From Megascapheus bottae (taxonomy: Eukaryota > Chordata > Mammalia > Rodentia > Geomyidae), in NCBI GenBank assembly GCA_024803745.1, contig JANJXV010000040.1, positions 176,501-240,500 of the forward strand: a DNA stretch of 64,000 nt, given 5' to 3'. The translations under genes and the position numbers were made by a program. The notes beneath the pieces are model-generated. The model was not told the DNA's origin, made no database searches, and saw nothing but the letters and a program-made list of their open reading frames with translations. Positions 42,140-53,484 of the stretch are shown one piece after another; position 1 is the first letter of the stretch; each line of letters begins with the position of its first letter.

Positions 42140-45100
42140 AGAGGAGGAGGAGGAGGAGGAGGAAGAGGAGGAGGAGGAGCAGGAGGAGGAAGAAGAGGAG
42201 GAGGAGGAGGAGGAGGAGGAGGAGGAGGAGGAGCAGGAGCAGGAGGAGGAGGAGCAGGAGGAGGAGGAGCAGGAGCAGGAGGAGGAGGAGCAAGAGGAGG
42301 AGGAGGAGGAGCAGGAGGAGGAGGAGCAAGAGGAGGAGGAGGAGGAGCAGGAGGAGGAGGAGCAAGAGGAAGAGGAGGAGCAGGAGGAGGAGGAGGAGGA
42401 AGAGGAGGAGGAGGAGGAGGAGGAAGAGGAGGAGGAGGAGGAGCAGGAGGAGGAGGAGGAAGAGGAGGAGGAGGAGGAGCAGGAGGAGGAGGAGGAGCAG
42501 GAGGAGGAGGAGGAGGAGGAGGAGGAGGAGGAAGGCAGAGAGAAGAGAGAACATGGTGAACATGATGGAGAAGAAGAAGAGGACCAGAGCATTCTAAGAT
42601 TCCATTTCCTCGCTGCCTGGCTGTGCAGCATCCTCAATCTGTAACTGTTGTTTTTTTTTTACTAGGAGAGCTGTGGTTTTACTATTTTTACCTTATCATT
42701 CCAATTAAGATTTACTAGTGTATTAATGATCTTGTTGTAAGTAGAGAAAATTTTCATTAACTCCCTCCACCCACTGTGCAGTTGTCTAGCAATCTATTTG
42801 GCATCTTGATTTTTCTAATTCAGGCTTACTGTCTTAGATGTTTTTAGCCCATAAATAAAGCATGATTAATTTTATACGGGTGTAGTTTGGTGCATTTCTT
42901 TTGTAAGGGTTTGTAGTGAATTATAAATTAATTAAAATCACGGTCACTTCTAATATGAAAGGAAAATAGCTTCTTGATTGATAAGTTGATTATTTTATTT
43001 AGAAGTGATTTAGATGTTTAGTTTGAAGGCAGTTATTTTCATTTTATTTACTTATTTTTTCTGGCTATGAGCATTTGGGGCTGTCTTGTCACTTGAATAC
43101 AATGGAAAGTAGAATCAGAATAATAAAAAGTTCATTTAGCAGTCCGTATAGTTATTGGATTTGGGGAGATTTCTATTCAGCAATATAGCCCATTTGTTTT
43201 ATAGTGACTGAGAAGATTTTGTTTTAGAAGGAAACATCGCCTATGCTATGTCCAGAGACATTTGGGCGAACTATTTCTTCAGGCTGCAGACCATGGCACC
43301 CAGTGTGGCTTTTTTTATTATAGAAATGCATTCTCCTGTCATCTGTCTATGATCAGCTTCTCTTCTTCATTCCCTCTCCTACCCCAAAAGACTGGAAACT
43401 TGGGGCTATCTAGAAAAATCCTTTAGTCTAACACCTCAACTACCTTTTCAGGCTTGTGTGGGTTTTTTCTTTTTTTAAGTGGGAGAATTAGAGAGTTTTC
43501 TGTGCTAAAATATTATGAACAGAGTTTTTATGCAATGAGCTCTTTCTTGGCTGATATGAGATACTGTATCAAAATAAGAAGAGAATGGCCAGGCCCAGGG
43601 ATAGGGTGGTAGTGTTGAAATCAATTTAGAACTCAGGGACAGGGCCAGACCCAGTGTTCAAGCCCCATAACCCACAAACAAAAATTGTGAAAAACTAAAA
43701 GGCTGCACAACAGACTGAAATAAAACTCTTGAGATAAATTTGGTAGGAGAGATGGAAATCTCCAAAAGATGAATATTTTTTCTCCTAATTTTATCAAGTG
43801 AAATGCCTGTGTTAGCTCCTAAAAATTGCTCATTCTAACCATTATAAAATGCTTATTTTATATATATTGTCTATGAATCAATGCTTATTTTATATATATT
43901 GACTTTCATATCAATCATCTTATTGTGCCAACAAAATTAAAGTTCCTTTGGTTTGAGACTTCACTTATAGCCCCCAGATAACTTTTAAGACTTCCTTATC
44001 TTTGTGGGTGGTTATTTTCATGCAAATAAAGTAAGAGCGGGTTTATATTTTGTAGAAGTTCTGGGTCCTGTTTTAATGCTCTTTGTAAGACAGTATGTAT
44101 ATAATGTGTTAAGTTCCTCAAGAATCTCTCCTTAACATTTTGAACACTTTTGTGCAACTGTGTTTTTAATAAAGCCATGACAGTGTTATAAAAACAAATT
44201 GAAAAAAGAGAAATGCATAAATACAAAAATAGAGATAGAAATGCTGAGTGGGTGGATGTTGTCTGATGGATGATGGTGATGGGATAATAGATGGATATAT
44301 AGATGGATGGTGGATGGGTGGTGGTAGATGGGTGAGTGGATGGGTAGATGGATGGCTAGATGGGTGGGTGGTGAAAGGATGGATGGATGGATGGATGGAT
44401 AGATGGGTAGATGGGTGGATGGGAGATTGGAAGGGTGGATGGATAGGTGAACGCATGGTTAGGTGGGTGGGTGGATGGATGGATGGATGGATGGGTGGAT
44501 GGATGGATGGGTGGATGGAGGATGGATGGGTGGATGAATGGACGGATTGATGGATGGATGACTGATAGTTGCTGGATGTGGATGGATGGAGGGGTGGATG
44601 GTGATGGAGGATGGAGGATGATGAAGGAGGGATGGTGGGAAGGTGGATAGTGATTGGATGCATGGAGACAGAGGCATATGTACAGAACGTTTGGTGAGAA
44701 GTGCAGAGATCCTGGCCGGGGTCCCAGGCTGCTGACTTCCAGGAGACATTTCACCCCACCCCCGCTCACCAGCTCCTCCGGATCGCGAATGAGCAGCAGG
44801 CTGGATTCCTTAGTGGAGCAGGCAGCCAGACTGTCACGCCAAGTCACAGACGTGGATGATAAGAAGAGGCACTTGTCTCCACGCTGCTGCCACGACATGG
44901 GGCACGAGGCCAGGGGCACTGTCTCCACTGGAGAAACAGGGAGAGGTTGACCTTCCACCACCCGGGCCCCGATGAATCATGACCACCATGCACACGTCAC
45001 CCAGCCATGTTGTCACAGTACGCTCATTATTAGTATTATTATTTAAGACAGTTGTGGGGTTTGAACTCAAGGCCTGGGCTCTGTCCCTCACCTCTTCAGC

Positions 45101-47930
45101 TCAAGGCTGGCGCTCTACCACATAAACCACAGTGCCACTTCCAGTTTTCTGGTGGTTCACTGGAAATGAGAATCTCATGGACTTTCCTGCCTAGGCTGGC
45201 TTTGAACCATGGTCCTCAGATCTCAGCCTCCCGAGTAGCTGGGATGACAGGCGGGAGCCACCATGCCCAGCTTGTAGTTATATTTTTTATTTTGGCTAAT
45301 CTTAATTGAAAAGGTGATGAGCAGGGGAGGTACAATTAGATAAGTAAAGTCATGAGTACACTTGTTTTAAACACTGTTACTCCACTCCTCATTTTCCACT
45401 TACCCTCCCTATCCCTTCTCCCGCAAATGGTCGGGTTCATTTCCAGCATAATGTCCAGTGGAGATCAACGCTGCCTTAGTTCACCCTCTGTCCTCTGTTC
45501 CTGTGATTCCCTTCCCTCTCACACACCAAATAATCTTACATACAGGACACAAGGTACAGAAGACTAAGAGAAAAGAAGGAGAAAGTAACTACGTGCAGGA
45601 TATCCTAAGAACCTCTGTTTCCCTCTCTTGGAGTTGGTGTGGACACACTTCATTATATATGGTCCTGTACACTTAGCAATTAGGCTAGCCAGATGCCCTG
45701 TTAAAAACATCATACACAGGCCGGGGGTTGGGCCTGGTGGTAGAGGGCTTGCCTAGCATGCATGAAGGCCCGGGTTTGATCCCTCAGTACCACATACATA
45801 GAAAAAAGCTGGAAGTGGTGCTGAGGCTCAAGTGGTAGAGATGCAGCCTTGAGAAAATCCAAGGACAGTGCTCAGGCCCTGAGCTCAAGCCCAGGACTGG
45901 CAAAAAAAAAATCATAGACATAGACTAGCAGAAAGCCATTCTTGAAAGCCATCAATTGTCTTTCAACTTTCAACAGATATTCTTCATGATAGAACAGGCC
46001 TCGATTACGATTTTGGCTTTCTGCAATGCAGGTTCAATGCTGTCTGTGATACTTTCCACCCTGCTGGTCCAGTGCTGTTTTTTATTCTTTTTTTTTTGAA
46101 GAATTTGTCAACATTGATGTTTACTTCATATTTCAAATGACGTATTTAACTAACAAGTATTCAAGAAGGGAATCTCTATATATGATCATTGGCACTTAGA
46201 TTTTAGAACGTAATGAAAATTAGGCGAGGGTTTCTATGTCATAGTTACATCTTAATCTATGTGATAAAACATTATGTCTATAGAGCCATAAATTTTTATG
46301 ACTATGTAATTGTGTTTATATTTCCATTACCATGTCCATATCACTGGGTAGGCAAATATTGAGTCCTCGCTCTTGTACTGTTTGGCTCTAATAGCCACAT
46401 ATTAAGGATACCATGCACCTTTTGTTCCTTAGGTCTTGACTTGTCTCACTCAACATGATTCGCTCTAGATTCATCCACTTCCCTGCGAATACCATTATTT
46501 TATCTTGTCTGTTGGCTATGTAGAATTCATTGTGTATATATACCACATTTTCTGTATCCATTCATCTGCAGTAGGGCATCTGCATTGTTTCCATCGCCTG
46601 GCTATTGTGAATAGTGCAGAGATGAACATAGCTGAGCAGGTGTCCTTATCATATCCTGGGTCATGATGTTCAGGGTAGATGCCCAGAAGTGGTATGGCGG
46701 GATCATAGGGAAGGTCTATTTTCAGTTCTTTAAGAAACCTCCACACTGCTTTCCAGAACTAGTCTGCATTCCCACCAGCAGTGCAGTAGGGTTCCTTTTT
46801 CTCCACAACCCTGCCAGCAACTGCCATTGTCTGAGTTCAAAATCTTGGCCATTCTTGTTGGGGTAAGGTGGTATCTTAGGGTTGTTTTCATTTGCATTTC
46901 CTTTATGACCATGGATAATGAACATTTTCTCATCTGCTTTTCTGCCATTTTAAACTCTTCCTTTGATAAGTCTCTCTTTAGTTCCCTTGCCCATTTAGTG
47001 AATGGTCTGTTGGGTTTGGGGGGGGGATTAGTTTCTTGAGTTCCCTGTAGATATTGGATATTAAGCATTTGTCTGATGTATTATTGGTAATTATCTTTTC
47101 CCAGTTGGTTGGCTGTCTTTCTACGTTAGTGGCTATGCTTTTATCTGTGGAGAAACTTTTTATTTTTGCGTTGTAATTTTTTTTTTGTCAGTCCTGGGCT
47201 TAAGCTCAGGGCAAGAGCACTGTCCTTGGATTTTTCTCAAGGCTAGAACTCTACCACTTGAGCCTCAGCACCACTTCTGGCTTTTTCTAAGTATGTGGTA
47301 CCAAGGAATCGAACCCGGGTCTTTGTGCATGGTAGGCAAGCACTCTACCACTAGGCCAAACTCCAGGCCCCTGTTTGTAAATTTTTTTAAGACGCCAAGA
47401 GACAGAATACCTGGTTCCAGCTGATCTGATTCAACAGACACTGATCAAGACTTCAGGCTCACACCTGTGATCCAGCTCCTTACGAGACTGAGATCTGAGG
47501 CTCAGGTTCAAAGCCAGCCTGGCCTGCTAGAAGTGGAGCTAGGGCTCCAGTAGTAGATCACTCTCCTTGGACAGTAAAGCTCAAGAACTGGAGTTCAAAT
47601 CCCAGTAGACTCTCCTTCTCTCTTTCTCTCTCTCTGTCTCTTTCTCACACACACACACTCACCAAAACAAAGACTATTTCTCACTTCCATTAAATTAATC
47701 ACCAGAGTTAATTTCCCTAAATAGATACCAATATATAACTCACCTAAAAACGTGCAAACCTAAAGCCACGGGCAAAGTATACAGCCAAGAGTAACCGATT
47801 TCATTAAATCCACGAGAAAGACTGCAGAAAATATTCTAAAGAAATTCCTGCCTAATGATGCATTCATAGCTCTGTGTGTGTGTGTGTGTGTGTGTGTGTC
47901 TGTCTGTCTGTCTGTCTGTCTTTCTGTTTG

Positions 47931-48007
<77 letters not shown>

Positions 48008-51000
48008 GTCTTGCCAGTATAGGTCAGGTCCTGGGCACTGTCCCTGAGTTTTTCCCTCAAGGCTAGCACTCTACCACTTGAACCACGGCTCCATTTGCTG
48101 CTTTTTTTGTGCTGGTTCATGGAGATAAGAGTCTCTTGGAATTTCCTGCTCTGGCTGGCTCTGAATCTTGATGTTCAGATCTCAGCCTCCTGAGTAGCTG
48201 AGGATACAGGAAGGTTCTGCTTGACTTTTCTTTTCCCCCCAGTCTCAGGATTGTACTCAGGGCCTAGGCACTGTCCTTGAACTTCTTTTGCTCAAGGCTT
48301 GCACTCTACCACTTGAGCCACAGCACCACTTCCAGCTTTTCTGCATCTGTGGCACTGAGGAATCGAATCCAGGGCTTTGTGAAGCTAGGCAAGCCCTCCA
48401 CCACTAGGCCACGCTCCCAGTCCTTAACTTTTTTCCCCTTTAGTTCTGTCTAGCATAAACCCCTCATGCATGGCTGCTGGAATGACCACGGGATATTCAC
48501 CCCACATTAGCCCTTAGGGAATTCAAGCCAAGACGATTTACCTGGTCCTTCAGTCCTGTTTTCTTGAATGTCCACACTGCTTTCTTGTGTCGGTGACTTT
48601 TGTGTTAAGAATACCACTAGTGAAGAACAAATGGAGAGGGTGGATATTGAAACATGTGCTTGAAGGGACGTTACATGTTATTATATGCATGTGACCCAAA
48701 TCGAGTTATCTCGACATGCTTGCAAAGAAAGACCAGCCATTCCTGATGGTGTGACAAAGAGCCCTGATTGAGAGACAAAAACATTACAAACAAACACAGA
48801 AAAATAAAACAGGCACCGTGGTGCCACGCCTGTCATCCCAGATACTGAGATCTCAGGATCCAAGTTCAAAACCAGCTCTCATAAGAAAACTCTTATCTCT
48901 GCTGAATCTCCATCAAGCTGGAAGTGGGGTTGTGGCTTGAGGGGTCAAGCACCAGTCTTGAAGACAAAACGTCAGACACAATGCCTAGGCCCTGAGTTCA
49001 AGCCCCGGGACCAGCACATACACTTACACACACAAACAAAAACAAACCAAATAACAAAAAGGAGAGCATCAAGGAAGGTGCCCCTCAATATGGGGTTATG
49101 TGTTCTATATGACATCAATCAACCAGGGAAAGGGCTTTCTTCAGCTCCTTTCCCCTTCAAAATGGAGTCTTTCTCAGTTTTCACTGAGAGATTGGCACCC
49201 ACCAGCTGGAAGGTAGCAGACTATCTGCAAACTGTAAATCACTGGAAAAATATATATTTATATATATTTTATATATACATATATATTTTTTATATATACA
49301 TATACATATATATATATATATATATATATTTGCCAATCCTGGGGCTTGAAGTCAGGGCCTGAGCACTGTCCCTGGGCTTTTTCCTCAAGGTTGGCTCTCT
49401 GCCACTTAAGCCACAGCACAACTTCTGGCTTTCCTATATATGTGATACCAAGGAATCAAACCCGGGTCTTTGTGCATGCTAGGCAAGCACGCTACCACTA
49501 GGCCAAAATCCTGGCCCCTTCACTGCAAATTTTAACTTTAATTTTGTTGTTGGTGGTGATGACTGTGGGGCTTGAACTCAGGGCCTGTGTGCTGTCTCTG
49601 AGCTCTTCAGCTCAAGGCTAGCCATCTACCACTTGAGCCACAGCACCACTTCTGGTTTTCTGGTGGTTCTTTAGAGGGAAGAATCTCATGGCCTTTTCTG
49701 CCCAGGCTGGCTTTGCACCGTGATCTTCAGATCTCAGCCCCTTGGGTAGCTAGGATAAGAGCTACTTTCATTTTAACATTAATTTTCATCTTTGGGTCAC
49801 AGCTGTGATCTTGTTATTCTGTGGGGGTCCTGGGGCTTGAACCCAGGGTCTAGTCACAGTATTTCTTTGTTCAAGATGGGTGCTCTAGGGGCCAAGAGTT
49901 TGGCCTAGTGGTAGAGCATTTGCCTAGCATGCATGAAGACCCGGCTTCAATTCCTAAATACCACATACATAGAAAAAGCTGGAAGTGGTGTTGTGGCTCA
50001 AGTGGTAGAACAGTTAGCCTTGAGAAAGTCCAAGGACAGTGCTTAGGCCCTGAGTTCAAGCCCCAGGACTGGCAAAAAAAAAACAACCATTAGTGCTCTA
50101 CCATTTGATCCCCAGCTCCCTTCCCGCTTTTTGGTGGTTCACTGGAGAGCTAAAGGTCTTATGTACTTTCCTAGCTAGGCTGGCTTTGAACTGTGATGCT
50201 CAGATCTCAGCCTCCTGAGTAGCAGGGATGATAGGCAGGAGTCACGGGGTGTGTTTTTGTGGTGGTGTCACACATGTGGTTCCCCCATAAATGGCTGAGT
50301 CATATCTAGAGACGTGGGAAAACAAGGGAGGGTTGCTGGTTTGTTTGCATGGTGGGTGTGGGAATCTTGTGACAACACATCCCAAAGGTGCCTCCTCTCC
50401 TGTCCACCCACACAGGGGACCAAACTCTGTCAAGAAGCTCTCAGCCTTGCTATGGAAACAGAGAGGAGCCCTGAGACCCCCACCCCGCCTCACTCACCTG
50501 CCACACTCAGCCGAACAACGCCCAGGACCAGTAGAGTCACACAAGCACAGGAAAGCCTGAGCACCTGCCCGCGCCAATGGGGCCTGTGGCACACATCTGG
50601 AAAGAGCAAGAAACACGCGTTCACCTGGGGTCTGGTGGGTCCCGCCAGTCAGCCCTGCCACTCAGGAGGCTGAGAGCTGAGGATGAGGGTTTGAAGCCAG
50701 CCCACGCAGGAAAGACCCTGAGACTCCATTGTGTGTGTGTGTGTGTGCGTGTGTGGGTGCGTGTGTGTGTGTGTGTGTGTGTTCTGGGGTTTGAACTCAT
50801 GGCTTTAGCATACTCTCTGAGCTTTTTACTTCTCCCAAGGCTGGTTCTCTACCACTTGAACCACACCTCCGCTTCCAACTTCTTCTTTTGCAGGTCCATG
50901 GACTCTCCTGCATGGCACTGAACCCTCAGCCTCAGCACTGGGTTTCCTGAGTAGCTGGGATGTCAGGCTGTGAGCTGTTTCACTGTGTGTTCTCCACTCA

Positions 51001-53431
51001 TTTCACAGAGGTAACCACTCGCCCTTTGGTCACAAAGAAAGCAGGTCACAGCTCGAGTCCTTCCTGAGTTTGTGGCCGGGCTGAGACCTAAGGCCCCCGC
51101 GTGTGCTCAGCACCCACTCAGCATGAGATTCCGTGTGGTTTTCACAGCCACAAATGATTCTGCTCTCATTCTCAAGGCCTACAGCTTTACCAAAGCAAAT
51201 TCGGCATGTATTTAGTTATTTATCTGTTTGATTCATGTTCCTGTTAAATTGCTTCTCAGAGTGGCATTGTGTGGGCTAAGGAATGGCAGATGGAATTTTC
51301 TGCACTCACAGATTGGGGACCTGGGGTCAATGGTGTGGAAGGAAACTTCCCTCTCTCCCGTCCCCTGCTGTTCTGTTCTGAAATTGAATTTCCTTTCTCC
51401 CCTGGCTGCCTCCCAGCCGCTGTCTGAGGCTAAGGACGAAGCAATGAAAGCAGGCCAAGATTTGCCTTTCCTGCCAAAATGGAGCCAGCTCACCAAAACC
51501 CGGCCTGGCGTGTGCAGGGAGACACACTTCCCCAGAGCCCGCGTGAACACGGCTGGGAGTTCTGATTTTGGTTTTGCTTTGCCATTTCTGGGGCTTGAAC
51601 TCAGGGCCTGGATGCCGTCCCTAAGCTTTTGTGGTGAGGGCTGGACACTCTGAGCCCCAGCTCGACTTCTGGCTTTCTGGGGTTCCCTGAAGAGAAATAT
51701 GTCATGAACTTTCCCACCTAGGCTGGCTTTGAATCATCATCCTCCTGTCTCAGCCTCCTGAGGCAAAGATGTCCCACCCAAAACGGATCACTTGTGTCTA
51801 CAACACTCGTACAGATGACCTGACTTACGGAATCGTGATTCCTCTGTGTGACACCTCAATAATACCAATAAAATTATACTAAGAACTGAACACATGTTAA
51901 TCAGATTCAAACACAGGGAGATAGTGCAACCTAATAATAATCACACATAGATTCCACCACGGAAATTCAATTAGAAACATTGCAAAAGGAATTTTGTTGA
52001 AAATTCAGTTTGAGTTCAGAAGATATTACAGTGATATATATGTAAGTAAATGTGTAGAAATATGATATATAGCTAATGCATTTTTTCTTCCTCAGTTTCT
52101 AGACTTGTCAACATAAGCTAGCACCAAGGACAAGTTACTAAACACTCATCAAGCTTATCAGAAAATCCTTAAGCAAACAGCAAACTTATCAGAAAACCCC
52201 AGGCAAGCAGTTCTGGGGATGAATGTCGCCCCAAGGTTACGCAGTCAACTTGGAAACCCAAGCACTTAGCACCGCTCCCCAGTCTCCTGGTGAGTGAGTG
52301 CCAGTTTTGACTTTACAATGATAGGTTCTTTGGTCTGGTTGTCATGACAGCCACGGGCCAGTCTGGACTGGAATGGTGAAGTGGTGTAAAATTATTGTCT
52401 ACCTGCGTGTGGCAGTGTGTGGATCTTAGCTTTACAACCCCCTCCCCTTGCTTTTTGAATTCAGGACTGCTCTCTCCCAAGTTGAGTTAGCCCCGACAGG
52501 TGAGCACAATAAACTTCAGACTTTTCACCATCAACCACCCCCCAAAACATAGTTATACCTGTAATATAAAAAAATCTCAGGTTGCAATTCGAGAATGTTC
52601 CTCCCTAAGTCTTCTGACAGCCTTTTGTATCTTGTTCTTTTTTCTTTCCTTTTTGTTTTTCTTGATCAGTTATGGGGATTTGCATTCTGGGCCTGGGCGT
52701 TGTCCCTGAGCTCTTCAGCTCAAGGCTACCACCCAACCTCTAGAGCCACAGCACCACCTCCGGTTTTCCAGTTGTTAATGGGAGATTAGAGTCTCATGGA
52801 GCTTAATGCCTGGGCTGGCTTTGAACTGTGATCCTCAGATCTCAGCCTTCTGAGTAGCTAGGATGACAGACATCAGCCACCTTGCCCGGCTTTTTTCTTT
52901 TTCTTTTGTGCCAGACCTGGGGTTTGAACTAAGGACCTGGGCACTGCCACCGAGCTTTTGTGTTCCAGGCTGGCACTCTACCACTGGAAGCCACAGCTCT
53001 GTGTCTGGCTTTTCTGGTGATTCCTTGGGGAGACGAGTCTCATGAACTTTCCTGCCCCAGCTGGCATTGAACCATGGTCCTCAGATCTCAGTCTCCTGAA
53101 TTGCTGGGATTGCAGGCGTGAGCACCGGTATTCTCTCATTCCTGTATTTTGGCATCGATTCTTGTGAACACAACCTTCTGTCGTGGGATCTCACTATGAA
53201 GATTCTGTGCAGGGAGCTGAATACCCAGCTCGCCTCATGGCAGCTTGTCATTCTGTCATGTGGTTGAAGGAGATGCAAAATTCATATTCTGTGTGGATTC
53301 TCATGATGGCAGGAGAAGGAACTATTAAACTTCCCCAATGAAAAGAATCCCCGGGAAAGCTTAAGGAATATGTTTCACCTCAATCCACAAAGCCAGGGGA
53401 CACAATCCTACAGTTAAGAAAGAACAAACTC

Positions 53432-53484
<53 letters not shown>

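Noticed and set aside
42033..42637. Poly-leucine and poly-serine frames on the minus strand
   Set aside because: Shadows of the GAG/GAA repeat; no gene features.
42042..42644. 200-residue glutamate-rich open frame as a gene
   Set aside because: It is the acidic tail of an ANP32E retrocopy whose upstream part is frameshifted and lacks introns.
44166..44961. 201-residue and 165-residue histidine/proline-rich minus-strand frames
   Set aside because: Only the part at 44770-44927 is a Klrb1 exon; the rest reads through the TGGA array after the splice donor.
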